A stretch of 64,000 nucleotides of DNA from Arthrobotrys musiformis. Its lineage: Eukaryota > Ascomycota > Orbiliomycetes > Orbiliales > Orbiliaceae. A model generated the notes under the pieces. The model searched no databases, was not told where the DNA came from, and saw only the letters and a program-made list of their open reading frames with translations. Both the position numbers and the translations under genes were made by a program. Within the stretch, counting starts at the first letter, position 1. Each line of letters begins with the position of its first letter. Of the stretch, positions 32,067 through 43,745 are shown piece after piece. The stretch lies in contig JAVHJL010000004.1 in the NCBI GenBank assembly GCA_036971715.1, positions 3,224,001 through 3,288,000 of the forward strand. Direction: 5' to 3'.

Positions 32067-34776
32067 CTTTCTTTACTATCCTCACCTCCTCCTCTCTTTT
32101 TTTACTTTCCTCAATTTTTTCCCCCATAAGTATTTCCTTCCGCAGCATCGCCACCGGAGTTTTGACTGGAACCTTGAGCCACTTATCCTTTTTTTTTCTC
32201 CCCCTTTGGTTTTCTTATCACTTCGAGAACATTGGTCTCGTCAAGATAAATTAAGTCTGACCTCTTGACTATTATTTTTTCAACTCTCAAGACAAGACAA
32301 GACTCTCTTCTTTCCGTTTCTTCCTATCGAGCGCCTGGGGTTATTATTATTCTTTTTTTTTGGCTGCAAGGGCGCTACCTTTTGTTTTAGACTCAACCTT
32401 CCTCTTTTTTATTATTATCATTATCTATTTACTACTGGCGAAAATCAAAAATTCCGGGGAGCCCTTTGTTATTTTTCCGTATGGAGTTCTTTCTTGATAT
32501 TATTCCATATTCGTTTCGACTGTATCATATATGCCTAGTACCTACTTAAGACTTTTTCGGGCGTTTCGTTGATTCGACGAATGCCTCTTTCGCATAATTT
32601 TAACGACGGTATGGATTATTGACGAAGCATACTTTTTTTGGTATTTTATATATCATCATTATCATTATCATTATATTACGGCGTATCCATCAGATTAGCA
32701 AGATGAATGAGGATTGATCGGGTTTAATCCAAAAGTAGCCGTGGATTTGGTCCCTGAGAGGGTTGCGTATTATTAGATTAGACTCTATCTATTTATTCTA
32801 TTGGGATCAAGTGGATGGAGAGCTTTCTACCTGGGCTTCTCGCAACTACCTAGCTTATGCCCGGGCGAGTTTGAGGACATGCATATATGCCACCCCGCTC
32901 TGCGGGTTCCGGAGTAGCCAATTTATTGATTTAATACTTAAACACCCTCTCACGGACGTCTCACGGACATTAAGACCCTTCAGTGTTAAAATAATGAGTC
33001 GTCGTTTTCTTCCGTATCCGGGTCGGCGTTTCTATATCTATTAACTATCAACTATCGGGCCGAGAACGGTGGGCTCGGAAGGTACTGGCGTATTACCGGA
33101 TGTGATATCAACGGGATTTTATCGGGCCGGGTGGTGAGCACGGTCGTATTATGGATTGATAACATGATGTGCATGGAGAACGAGCACCCCTACGATTTAG
33201 TGCACGAACGGACATGCTATTATAATATCAATACTCCAAGCTATGGTTGATTATATTGGATTATCCACCTGGTCTTTCACTCGAATTCGAAGTATATAGA
33301 TATTCTGTAGCGCATTTCACAAACTGACTCTAGCTAGCTGTGGTCAAAGAAGCCTGGTGTAGAGAGCCGTAATTAATCCTCGATTGTATCATATAACGGC
33401 TCGGCCAATCGGGGCGGAGGGATTTAGTTCCCGGGAGATCCTTATCAATATAGGTCTATAGCTAGTACTTATGCTAGGGCCGCCCCGTTTATAATTCTAA
33501 TAGAGATGGTGGGATTGGGTGTCCTCGACCCGTTACCTAACGAGTTATATAATCATAACCAAAGCATTCACCTGTGACCAAATAAACGTGTATGGCATGA
33601 TATGATATCATTGACCATGATTCCCTCGAGCAAGTCGAAGAGTTAAACATCCTTACTCGTTAATTATATAAAATTTTAAAAATGGTACGATATTGGGGAT
33701 TAATATGACTAACATATCCCGCATATAAACGAGGCCGTTAGCTAAGGAGACGAAACTGCGACAGGGGGAGCTACGAGGCAAGCCATTTGCAAGGGGAGCT
33801 CCAACGGTTTACTTTGTTATAAAAGGTATCTTTGGGTCTTGGAAACGGTGAGGATTTATAATATTTACCTAAGTTATCGATGTATATTCGAGTATCTTAC
33901 ATTTAACTCCGATGTGTCGAGAGGTGTGTAGAATAGCTACAATAGGTCCCCACATGCACCTATCGGACTACCGAAAGGAGCAATGCGTATAGCGGTGCAT
34001 GGTGCATATAAAGAACCCAAGAGCCTTCGAGAAGTATTAATAATATCAGCCGCGGCACGTACCGTCTATACCAAGTAGCTACAGTATAATATAGTATACC
34101 GCGGCGAGGAATGCCGTCGTCCCCGCAAGCTCCGGCGCACGTCCTCAAAATCACCAAATTCCCAAAAAACAAGAATCGTAGGATTCATTCGGCCAGACGG
34201 ATTAATTTCTCTTTAGAAGACTCCTATAAGTGCCTACCCCACAATTATCGACTGGAAAGGGAAGGGGAGGTACATTTACCTAAGAGGCAGCTAAGGCCAA
34301 AATCTGTTATCAAGGGCATTTTGGAGAACCCGCCAAGAAAAACGGGTTTGCGGATGTTTTTTTTTCTCTCTTTCGAATTTCTGCAGGGCCTTTCGGACTG
34401 TTGCCCCAAACGAGGCGGCAAATGGAAAACCTGGGGTACTTTTTTTTGATTAAGTTTGACTGTGGGGATGCCGGAGAAGGCTAAGCTGAGCTGAGCGGGC
34501 TTGACTCGAGTCGAGCGCTATACTATACTATACTATACTGTGCTATTATATATATAAGTATGTATCCAATGGTTACTATTATTGTTATAGGCCGTGGGTT
34601 GATTAATCCGCAAGCGCCATCTGTTCGCCTCGATGGGAAAAATTATCTCGAACTCGGACTTCACCATAGTTTGTAGGCTTCAATAGACACCAAATCTATA
34701 CTGTATAGCAGCTATATTTATATCCTGGCCATAGCATCGCATTTCCTTATATAAACCCCCAAGAAATATTTAAAAT
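32067..34776. other. Intergenic region downstream of SPT2
   Basis: 2.7 kb without a supported ORF. The first 500 bp are T-rich (probable SPT2 3' UTR). An ATCATT repeat lies at 32652-32674. Near 34518-34540 is a TATAC pentamer repeat with an adjacent GACTCGAGTC palindrome. The rest is AT-rich. Confidence 0.45.
34518..34540. repeat. TATAC pentamer repeat
   Basis: About four to five head-to-tail copies of TATAC/ACTAT beside the self-complementary GACTCGAGTC (34503-34512). Probably a simple sequence repeat; it lies about 240 bp upstream of the ZZ gene. Confidence 0.6.
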
Positions 34777-36032
34777 ATGTCGCATCGCCTGCCGGAGTCG
34801 AATATCAACATGAACGTCAACGATCCGGCCGTATACACCTTATCCGAGCAGGTCTCGCGGGTCTCCCTCGGCCGCGGGGGGGTATACGATACCACCGACC
34901 ACCTAAGAAACATCGTGAGTTTTTTTCTTATATCCTACTTTATTTTCAAAATCTTTGAACTGAGTGTGTGTTTTTGAAGCCATCGAACGAAGCCTCCGAT
35001 GCTGCCATCCGGCAACTGTACGAAACCCACATCCACGATGCGCCTCGAACCCCCAACCAGTTCCTTTCGAATAATCCCACCCTCGATCCCCGTAATACTA
35101 AAAGAAGCTTAAATACCACCCCCTGCGGCTCCTGCACCTCCCCGCTGGACCGCGATAACCCTTCCTTCCAATGCCTAAAATGCATCAGTTACGTCCTCTG
35201 CCCCTCCTGCTATATCAGCATGCTCTCCTCCCCCACCTCCTTCTCCCACAACCACCAAACGGACCCAACGGACAAAATAGACGACCATAAATTCGAAGGC
35301 CTCCCGCCGGCGAATCTGCTCATGCGCTCCGGGAAAAAGTTGCATTGGGAAGAGATTATTTCTCGCGCGGGGGAGGTTTCGATATTATTCTTCGATGTGA
35401 TGGATGCTTGGATCGAGTATTTGGATGAATACCATTCCCCCGGGGTGGGGCATTTGGTGTCTTCGACGGCGTTTTTGAGTACGGGGGATATTTGGGCGCC
35501 GATTTCGAAGAGGGGTCCTTTGGCTATTGAGGCGCAGTTTGGGGATACGATTACTAAAGGTAATACCCTTTTCCATAATTTATGTATTGAAATTCTAATG
35601 GATGTGAAAATAGCGGACGTGGCAAAATCCTTCCCGGAGACCCTTCGTTCGCATTTTATTTCCGGAGGCGTCCGCTTCTACGACTACTGGACCCCTCCAC
35701 GCGATTGGGAGCCAGAACAATCAACCCTCGTCCGCCGATTCATAAGGGAAGATAAGGGACCCTACCTCGACCGCAGGGGCATCTACGAAGCCTGGTTTCT
35801 ATCACTAATCCGCGATCCGGACGATTTATACGGTAATTTCATCGCGATGCTGGATTACATGCCCACGCGATACTCCAGTCGGCTTCCACCCGGTAGACCG
35901 CAGAGGGGGCTTTTCCCGTCGCCGGTGTTGGGGAGCGGGGAGTACGGGGTTTATGATCTTGGAGGGATGGATTTGGGGTTTTATCGGTTTCCTGGGGGCA
36001 AGGAGTTATTTGTTGATGTGAGGGGGCGGTGA
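34777..36032 (+). CDS. Uncharacterised protein with a ZZ-type zinc finger
   Basis: Two exons: 34777-34914 and 34980-36032; the intron is 65 nt, phase 0 (donor GTGAGT); 396 residues. At about 95-138 the cysteine/histidine pattern C-x2-C-x12-C-x2-C-x5-C-x2-C-x12-H-x-H is complete (CGSC, CLKC, LCPSC, HNH), which matches ZZ-type fingers, usually protein-binding modules. The C-terminal 250 residues look folded, with aromatic-rich segments such as KKLHWEEIISRAGEV, FFDVMDAWIEYLDEYHSPGV and GGVRFYDYWTPPRDW, but I do not recognise the family. No signal peptide or membrane segment. The coding strand switches from C-rich to G/T-rich and back (near 35,330 and 35,600). Two Met codons lie within the first 12 residues; I used the first. 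Confidence 0.75.
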
Positions 36033-36320
36033 TGTTGATACTATATAGGGGGGAACCACGTGGGAAGCATGGTTTTTTTTGATTATATCTCGATACTTCT
36101 TTTTTTTTTCCTATTCGGCGTTTTTAGGGAGGGATAATCGATTGAATCGTGATATCCCGCTCTTTGTGGCTGTAAATTATCTAACGGGCTCATGTCCATT
36201 GACCTTCTCATAACATCGAGACCACCCGTCTTTCTCACCGACTTTCATTACACATTACACTAAATACCACCACCGACTTACCCATGATAATATATCATAT
36301 ATAATAAATATTTTTTCAAA

Positions 36321-37028
36321 ATGACAACCGCCTCGCTCGTCCGCTCGATCCGCGCCCTCCGCAGCACAGGCTACACCCCGCTAAAAGCCCCCCACACCCC
36401 CTCACCAATCGACTTCTTCCACCCCTCCATCATCCTCTCCAAATCGTTCAACCCCCTCCTCAGCCCTCCCTACCCGAAACTCTGCCCCACCCGCTTCGCA
36501 GCATTGGTCATATCATACCTCACCGAAAACCACTACCTAACCCCGGCATACCTACAAGAACCACCGGAGGATATGGACGTATTGATAAACATATCCTCCT
36601 CCGTCTTCTCCTCCACCATCTCGGCGGGGTTTAAATCCGACATGACGGCGTTTTTTCAAGACCTTGGGGGGAGAATTAGTGGGTATGAGATTGCGGCTGC
36701 GGTGTTTGGGTATGGGTATTCCATTCCTTCGCGGTATGATTTTGATGATGATGATGAGGAGGAGGAGGAAGGCGGGATGACGCTTGAAGGGTGGATTGGG
36801 GTTATGATTGAGGTTGTTTGCAGGGAGTATAATAGGAAGATGGAGGGGGTTAGGATGGAGGTTGCGGTTAGAGCTGCTGGGACGGTTGAGAAGTCTTTGT
36901 GGAGCGGGTGGAGGAGACGGTTTGGGAGGGTTGTTAGTTTTGGGGGCCAGAGAGGGGGGTGGGGGGTTGCCGGGTGGGTTTATAGGAGGGTTAATGCGGA
37001 GAAGGGGAAGAATAAGGTTGAGGGGTAG
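36321..37028 (+). CDS. Hypothetical protein, acidic insert
   Basis: Single-exon ORF of 235 residues starting just after an AT-rich stretch (36285-36320), with ATG in good context (AAAATGACA). I do not recognise a family. The first 100 residues are Pro/Ser-containing and probably helical later on (FAALVISYLTENHYLTPAYL). An acidic loop FDDDDEEEEEGG lies at about 140-152. The C-terminus is basic and Gly/Arg-rich. The first half of the coding strand is C-rich, the second half G-rich, with the switch near 36,600-36,660. The antisense ORF at 36552-37055 reflects that composition. It lies 288 bp behind the ZZ gene on the same strand. It could be a fast-evolving orphan. Confidence 0.55.
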   Translation: MTTASLVRSIRALRSTGYTPLKAPHTPSPIDFFHPSIILSKSFNPLLSPPYPKLCPTRFAALVISYLTENHYLTPAYLQEPPEDMDVLINISSSVFSSTISAGFKSDMTAFFQDLGGRISGYEIAAAVFGYGYSIPSRYDFDDDDEEEEEGGMTLEGWIGVMIEVVCREYNRKMEGVRMEVAVRAAGTVEKSLWSGWRRRFGRVVSFGGQRGGWGVAGWVYRRVNAEKGKNKVEG

Positions 37029-37648
37029 GGGGGTATGGGGGGGTTTTATATTCATATTTACAATATTGCACGTGGAGTTTTGTTAGTTTTAATCTGGATT
37101 TCTGTATCGGTACAAGAATGGTATTTCTATTCATAGCGCCCCGGAGTTATAGCCGCAAATAGCAGGAGATACTATTCTATCCATCTACCCGGTCTGGATC
37201 CACGATAGGATGCATAACCCGGATTATAAATCCCAGAAAACCGCGTTGACCACGTTGCATTTACCAATCAGCCATTTGTCTAGCTTTCCGTTCTATGTGA
37301 AGGAAAAAGAGCTCTCGAACGTCACAACCTCCCGCTTCCAGAGCACAGCACCCGAAAACGGTTCAAACAGGCAGCTGGAGACTCCCGTTCCTGACAAGGC
37401 TCCGATGGCGACAACATCCAGAATGTTGACGTGATGGAACAGAATAATCGAAATAGAAAAAAAAAATGCAAGGGCGATGTCGTCTTTTTTCCTCCCGGTT
37501 CCTGTTGGATGGTTGTATGGCGTGAATGGAAGGCTGTTGTTAGTCAGCCCCGAGAGGGAAATCCGTGTGAGTCAGGCTGGAGGGTTTATTGGTCAATTGG
37601 ATATGCAAGATTGCAGTTGGACGGGAATCCCCGGGTTATTTTTCTCTT

Positions 37649-37650
<2 letters not shown>

Positions 37651-37678
<28 letters not shown>
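37651..37678. repeat. Poly(T) run of 28
   Basis: An uninterrupted run of T ending in AG. Runs of this length are rare and prone to slippage or assembly error. On the minus strand it would read as poly(A), so an old retro-copied mRNA tail was considered, but no coding remnant was seen next to it. Confidence 0.8.
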
Positions 37679-37682
<4 letters not shown>

Positions 37683-39875
37683 AAAGAAGGAAAGAAATGT
37701 TGAATCGGTTGAACCGGGCTAAGAAGCTGTGAGGCCGTCTTGTGCTCTTGGTACGGAGCAAGTGGTGTCCGTGGATCAGGAGGCCCCCCTACCAACTAAG
37801 ACTACCAACAGTTTGAAAAATCCGGGGTAAAATGCACACCAAGACTAGTTTTTAGATTCAAGGTCTTGGGACAGCCTTATACCGTCAGACACCAGAGCAA
37901 AAAAAATATATTATTCGAAAAAATAATAGCAATAATAGCAATAAAGCACGATATCAAAGGGATTCCGTGATGATACTGCGGCCGGGTCTGGACAGCAGTC
38001 ATGACAAATTTGTGTAACATGGCATACGTACGCCCGATACCGGTGTATATGTCATATATGTATATCGTATATCATACGGCATATGGCATACGGCATGCAC
38101 CGCTCTCGCTTTTATCAGTTCGGGACGAGGGCGGAGAACACGAGCCGATATGTAGTATCATCTGTAATGCATGCAGTCTGCACACTCCTCAATCATCCAG
38201 CACCCTATTCGATAAAACTCTGGGGTATCGGGTACTGATGATAGGATAGCTCTAGTATCTTGATAAAGGAAAAAAAAAGGTTGCATTAGTGCCCTTCATG
38301 CGGTGCGCGCATGCCAGAGCTCGAAAAAATTGCGCTCGCATTACCATACTAACTATATTGTTTAGCCTGCGAAAATCCACCGAAAATGATATCTGACGCA
38401 GGTTAAAGTCTCCGAATTGCACCGGATCACATCCCTAACTTCGTTACTTATCTTTTCTACAATGATTGTATATATGTAGTTTAACTTGATTTGATACTGC
38501 GCACGGGACTTCTAGTTAATATAATACAGTACCGAGGAGCTCGAACGATAGAGATAGCCCATTGATCTCTCGTCTGAAGAAGAGCTCATCGAGTAATGGA
38601 AATTAAAAATCGAGGCTGAAGCTGCACACTCATTACCATCCTTGATATTCGATATCTCTGCGAATTCGTTCCGTTCGGTAAGTGATCGAGATGGATATCA
38701 CAAAACGTGCCTATTGCATTTATTGATACACCGTATGTGCATATAATATGTGAAACCGGTACGTGCGCGCGATAAGGAAGGGTGATAGCTAGCTTCAGTT
38801 ATCAGCGGCAGGAAGCCTTAAGCCCTCCTTCCGAACCACCAAAATCTGGGGTAAAATGACCTCGTGTTATCGTGAGCGAATGCTAATTATAAGCAATACA
38901 TTACGTTTCTGTTATGTCACCAGTCCTGTACCTTCGATACTGTATAGCGGCAGTATACTAGTAGTGGTAGCTAGTAGTGGTGGTGGTGGTGGTAGTGAGT
39001 GTGATGGATGGCTGTGTTGCCTTGATGTTGACACCATGTTGGATACAACGCTTTTCCCCGGTAATTTCTTTTTCGACGTCCTCGGCCCTGCCTTTGAATT
39101 CAAATTCAGTTCGGGTGGCCAGGAGTTAAGGCAAGGTTACTTGTTAGGTTCTGGAGTAAATGTAGTGTAAGCAGAGCAGCATTAGTAAGAAAGGCACAGC
39201 AAGGTTTAGCCGTCGGGTGCGAAAAAAAGGGTTCTCGTACGCACATACGTTGCCCCGGCCGCAATTGTTAAGCAATCAGAGGCAGAAAGTAGGCCCTCGA
39301 TAGCACGGAAATAGGCAAAGCATGCGCCCCCTGGCACGAAGACATACTCTGGAGCGAGCTGACGGGACATCACGCAATGTGGATTTCTAATGGTTCTATA
39401 TTGTACAATCGTGAATCAGGAGATATAAATTGGCTTCCTCTCTTCTGTCATATACCTAATTACCTACTTAGTTACTTAAATATATATTGTAGTGCTGCAT
39501 TGGCTGTATTCTATACACTATAGGACTTTATACCGATATCAATTGCTGCACAGCTTCACGACTGCCTGCATATAAAACACCTGCCGAGTTCCTTCGACTT
39601 ATACACACATCATACAAACACCCACATACATATACGAATAGTGGAGTATCGTATAGATAAATAGCTTGTTTCGGTCGAGTTATCTGCGACTGCACTGTTA
39701 TCTATATCTTCATATAAACCACATTATAAATACCTCACCTCGTCCTCGGGATCCGGAGCCGTCTTCTCTTTTTCCCCCATTATATTATATTAGATTAGCT
39801 ACTCCTCCTCCTCTATCAGGCCATCGGTGTCGCATCTGCATATTTTAGTTCCAATCTATCATCCTCGGCGCGGCC

Positions 39876-39894
39876 TTTTTTTTTTTTTTTTTTT
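39876..39894 (+). promoter_or_regulatory. Poly(T) tract in the CYS3 promoter
   Basis: 19 consecutive T about 150 bp upstream of the CYS3 ATG. Poly(dA:dT) tracts commonly keep promoters nucleosome-poor in fungi (general knowledge); its role here is inference. Confidence 0.4.
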
Positions 39895-40042
39895 CTGTCT
39901 TGTCTTGTGCAGAGATTTCACCGTAATTATTAAGCTCTTAAAAACCCAACAAGGTTTATTAAAGCCTGGCCGCCGTCCCTTATTACTATCATTATCACTA
40001 TCGATCCACATCTCCTCGAAAACCTCAAGAACTCCAGTCAGA

Positions 40043-41507
40043 ATGACCCAAGATACCCTCAACAAACAAGCCGCCGCCGTCGAAGACTCTTCAATTGAGA
40101 AGAGCGACCTCCCAAAGCCCCAGATGAAGTTTGCAACTCGAGCTGTTCATGCCGGTTCGCCACACGATCCAGTGACCGGGGCTGTCATCGAACCTGTAAG
40201 TTCTCTCTATCTAACACCGCCCCAACACAAACACAAACATATTCCCCATCCATCCTTCCGTCCATTCATCCCGACCTGATCTCTGTGCATATCTGTGCAG
40301 TCTGCTGACAAAAGGGAATAATCCCGGGTTCCGGTTCTAGATCTCTCTCTCCACCACATTCGCCCAGACTGCCGTCGGAGCTCCTGTTGGCGTTTACGAG
40401 TACTCGCGCTCTGACAATCCAAACCGCTCTAACTTCGAAAAGGCAGTTGCTTCTCTCGAGGGTGCCCGCTATGCCCTTGCATACTCCTCAGGCTCTGCCG
40501 CCACCGCCAACATCCTCCAATCTCTCGCTCCAGGGTCCCACGTGATCTCCGTCAGCGATGTCTACGGTGGTACTCACCGATACTTCACACAAGTCGCAGC
40601 TGCTCACGGTATCGCCGTGACATTCTCCGGCAGTATCGAAGTCGATATCAATGATCTCGTCAGACCGGAGACAAAGCTTGTTTGGATCGAGACTCCTTCG
40701 AATCCTACCTTGACTTTGGTCGATATCCGTGCTGTCGCTGAGGTTGCACACTCCTATGGGATCAAGGTGGTTGTTGATAACACCTTTATGAGCCCTTATG
40801 TGCAGAATCCCTTGAAGCACGGTGCCGATATTGTTGTGCATTCCGTTACAAAGTACATCAACGGTCATTCGGTATGTTTCTATCCTTTTTTCTATTTATT
40901 ATTATAGTATCGATCAATTGCTAACATGGGTTAATAGGATGTGGTTATGGGCGTTGCTGCTTTCAACGATGATACCATCTACACCCGTCTATTGTTCCTC
41001 CAAAACGCCATCGGTGCCGTCCCATCGCCCTTTGACAGCTGGCTCGCCCACAGAGGTCTCAAGACCCTCCACCTCCGAGCCAGAGCCGCGAACGAAAACG
41101 CCACAGCCGTCGCTACAGCTCTAGAAGCTTCCTCCCACGTCATCGCGGTTAACTACCCGGGCCTCAACTCCCACCCACAACGATACATCGCCATCAAGCA
41201 ACATCGAAACGGAATGGGAGGCGGAATGATCAGCTTCAGAATCAAGGGTGGTGCCGAAGCCGCCAAGCGATTCTGTCAGAAAACCAATATCTTCACACTC
41301 GCCGAGTCCCTCGGTGGTGTTGAGAGTTTGTGCGAGGTTCCATCGAGCATGACTCACGCCGGTATCCCACGGGCAGAACGTGAGGCGGCTGGTGTATACG
41401 ACGATCTTGTCAGGTTGAGCTGTGGTGTTGAAGACAGCGAGGATCTTGTTGCTGATGTTTTGGGTGCTTTGGAAGCTGTTGCTCAGGAATTCCCATCCAA
41501 GCAGTAA
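40043..41507 (+). CDS. CYS3: Cystathionine gamma-lyase (PLP-dependent)
   Basis: Three exons: 40043-40195, 40341-40871 and 40938-41507, all phase 0; 417 residues. It is a PLP enzyme of the Cys/Met metabolism family that cleaves cystathionine to cysteine, 2-oxobutyrate and ammonia (reverse transsulfuration, cytosolic). Seen: FATRAVHAGSPHDP near the N-terminus, YEYSRSDNPNR (PLP-phosphate/substrate loop), VVVDNTF (Asp197, pyridine-N contact), and HSVTKYINGHSDVVMG with the Schiff-base lysine at about 222. The C-terminal LAESLGGVESLCEVPSSMTH and LSCGVED are family blocks. The HSDVVMG version favours gamma-lyase over cystathionine beta-lyase or gamma-synthase, though sequence alone cannot exclude mixed specificity. 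The first intron is long (145 nt). Codons are C-rich, suggesting strong expression. Sulfur control by a Met4/CYS-3-type bZIP is likely from the pathway, but no site was verified. Confidence 0.94.
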
Positions 41508-42132
41508 ACTTTCTACGATAGAGACTCATAAACTTGTATTTGTAGCGGAGGAAGGGGTGGCATGCTGTGACGTCTACGGATTTGTGTGCTTTTTCACCAC
41601 ATTTTGGGGGGTTTTAGCATTAGTTACCCTGCGGTTTTTTTCCCCCTTTCTTTTCTTGACGTATGGGTAACTGGGGCGTTCATAGACGGCATTTTTCTTC
41701 ATGCTGTTTTTTTGTCTTGGTTTTCTTTTTTCATAGAGGAGTTCTTTTTTGTCTTTCTGGGGACCTTGGTTTATTTGGCCATTGTCGATTAGTTTTGTAT
41801 TACATGCATATTTTTATGCATTCGAGCTTTTTAGCTGTTGATGTCTTTATGATGAATACCATCCATTTTCAGAGGCCATCCTAAAGTTTTAGTCCGTATA
41901 TCGTGCGATAAGCCGTAGTCACTTGTCTCATAAACCAGAGCTGGCTGAAGGTAGTCACTGCTAGTCCCCAGTGTTCGAGAGAGCTCCGAGCCGAGGGGAC
42001 TGCTCCAGGCGCTGAGCTCAATGCTGAGCAACACCACACAAGCAACGAGGGGTCCCAGACTAGCAACGAGGAGTTGCGTGTTGCCCGCCGTTTTGGTATC
42101 GCCACTTTCCGAAAGCCCGTGATTCGCCCCAC
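41508..42132. other. CYS3 downstream region
   Basis: About 620 bp. The first 300 bp are T-rich, probably CYS3 3' UTR; the hydrophobic short ORFs at 41586-41884 come from that composition. From about 41,880 the sequence becomes balanced and leads into the repeat array. Confidence 0.45.
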
Positions 42133-42319
42133 CAAAGATATAACTTCACGAATATATTATAAAATTCCTTTATTCGAGTTTTCTAAGAATCGCTGGAAAC
42201 GGGCGTTTTGAAAAGTGCAACTTTTATTGCTTTTGCATGTTTGGTAGTTGAGAAATCTACTAAAGAAGACAAAAAGTCGGGGAAGAATTTTTTTTTGCTA
42301 TTTCAGCATCCAATATTGT

Positions 42320-42325
42320 CACGTG
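42320..42325. promoter_or_regulatory. CACGTG box, array unit 1
   Basis: GTCACGTGA context, a Cbf1-type palindrome. First of five boxes spaced 252-284 bp apart. Confidence 0.6.
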
Positions 42326-42571
42326 AGAAACAACGGCAACACATCGTGTTTCTAGTCTCGAGGCCAGTGATCTCTTTATTAGGATATAAACTTGATCAAT
42401 ATGTTATGAAATTCCTTCATTCGAGTTTTCTAAGAATCGCTAGAAACGGGCGTTTTGAAAAGTTCAACTTTTATTGCTTTTGCATGTTTGGTGGTTGAGT
42501 AATATGTTAAAGAAGATAAAAAATCGGGATGGAATTTTTTTTTTTTTTGCTATTTCAGCATCCAAAGTTGT

Positions 42572-42577
42572 CACGTG
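42572..42577. promoter_or_regulatory. CACGTG box, array unit 2
   Basis: GTCACGTGA context, preceded by the same GCTATTTCAGCATCCAAA segment as unit 1; a TATA-like ATATAAAC follows about 75 bp later. Confidence 0.6.
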
Positions 42578-42836
42578 AGCAAGAACGGCAACACATCTCG
42601 TTTTCTGGCGGCGTGTTTCTAGTCTCGAGGCCAGCGATCTCCCCACCAGGATATAAACTTCATCAATATGTTATGAAAAACCTTCATTTGAGTTTTGTAA
42701 GAATCGCTGGAACTGGAGGATTCTAAAGATACTTTTTGTGCGGTATTTGTAAGGCTAATTGTTGAGAAAGTTGATGAAGAAGAGAGAAATCGGTGATGGA
42801 ACTTTTTTTTTTTGCTATTTGATCATCCAAAGTTGT

Positions 42837-42842
42837 CACGTG
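42837..42842. promoter_or_regulatory. CACGTG box, array unit 3
   Basis: GTCACGTGA context after TGCTATTTGATCATCCAAAG, i.e. the same neighbourhood as units 1-2 with a few changes. Confidence 0.6.
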
Positions 42843-43089
42843 AGTGAACCATGGCAACGAGCACCCACGCAAGGTGGTTCTTCACAGTGCGATGTTCCCC
42901 ACCAAAAAATGAACTTCACCAATACATTATAAAAAGTCCTAATTCGAGTTTTGTAAGGATCGCTGGACTTGGGAGATTCTATGGATATTTTTTTTGTGGG
43001 TTTTGTATTTCTGGTTGATGAGGAAAGTGATGAAAAAGAGGACGGTCGGTGGTTGATCGACTCCGTCAGATTTCGATGTCGAAAATGAT

Positions 43090-43095
43090 CACGTG
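43090..43095. promoter_or_regulatory. CACGTG box, array unit 4
   Basis: ATCACGTGA context. The surrounding T-run and GCTATTT are lost or changed in this unit, yet the box is kept. Confidence 0.6.
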
Positions 43096-43373
43096 AGTCG
43101 GCCACACACAACCCCGCAACAACGTCTCCCGCAATCCCAAGTTTTGATGGGGTCTCGAGACTACGACTTTTCCATCAACGATAAATTCATAGATACATTA
43201 CTAAATTCTTTCATTCTGGTTTTGAAAGAATCTTTGGAATGAGGCGTTTTGAGAGGTGCCATTTTCATAGACTTTGCATTTTTGGTTCTCCTGGAATATA
43301 TTCGAATGTGCTCAAACGGAGATGATTCATCGCTGTTGTTGTTTTTTTTTGCTATTTTGACGTCCAAAATCAT

Positions 43374-43379
43374 CACGTG
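43374..43379 (+). promoter_or_regulatory. CACGTG box, RPP2-proximal
   Basis: ATCACGTGA context, 372 bp before the RPP2 ATG (about 240 bp before the 5' UTR intron donor). The segment AACGCCAAGACTTTTC follows 49 bp later, a word also found downstream of the CACGTG box before RPS15. Confidence 0.65.
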
Positions 43380-43616
43380 ATTCGATTAGGGCTGTCCTGG
43401 CGGTTTGGAGCCGCAGAACAACGCCAAGACTTTTCACATCCCACCACAAAAAAATTAATTTGAACATCCAGCCCACCGAAAGCCAACACCCCCATCTCAA
43501 AAACTCTCATCAACAACCAAAACCTCATCCGAAGAACATTGGAAGATCCAGTCTCCGGTCATTAGAAACGGTTAAATCGATTGAATCTCCTGTTCATATC
43601 AACTACCACAATCATC

Positions 43617-43741
43617 GTACGTTACTTTGCTCCCTTCGTTTCCTCCCGTCGAGCCTGGAATATCGACATTCAAGCTGGTTCGGATATTTGGTATTGGGAG
43701 GGAAATTTATATCTAACGGTTCTTTTTTGGGGATATTATAG
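43617..43741 (+). other. Probable intron in the RPP2 5' UTR
   Basis: Donor GTACGT at 43617, branch-type CTAAC at about 43713, acceptor TATAG ending at 43741, five bases before the RPP2 ATG. It explains the gap between the promoter box and the start codon. Leader introns just ahead of the ATG are common in fungal ribosomal protein genes (general knowledge). Confidence 0.55.
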
Positions 43742-43745
43742 AAAA

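Larger units (their letters stand above)
37029..40042. other. Intergenic region upstream of CYS3
   Basis: 3.0 kb with no supported ORF. It contains a run of 28 T (37651-37678), a GGT repeat (38979-38996) and a run of 19 T (39876-39894) about 150 bp before the CYS3 start. Short ORFs here have no recognisable content. Confidence 0.45.
42133..43466. repeat. Tandem array of about five CACGTG-containing promoter-like units
   Basis: About 1.3 kb of imperfect direct repeats. Anchoring on TAAGAATCGC, units begin at 42184, 42431, 42698, 42954 and 43224 (spacings 247, 267, 256, 270 bp), preceded by a partial unit from about 42133. Each unit holds, in order: the anchor, a GGGCGTTTTGAAAAGT-type segment, a T-run followed by GCTATTT, then TCCAAA-n-RTCACGTGA. 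In the first units this is followed by GGATATAAACTT and TTCATTCGAGTTTT. Units 1 and 2 are most alike; unit 5, nearest RPP2, is the most diverged. CACGTG lies at 42320, 42572, 42837, 43090 and 43374. No ORF is conserved among units, so they look like regulatory DNA. Confidence 0.85.

Noticed and set aside
36552..37055. Pro/Asn-rich 167-codon antisense ORF
   Set aside because: Antisense of the G-rich half of the hypothetical gene at 36321-37028; composition artefact.
42133..43466. CRISPR-like regular spacing
   Set aside because: Units are about 250-270 bp, diverged and without unique spacers; this is a tandem promoter-type repeat in a eukaryote.
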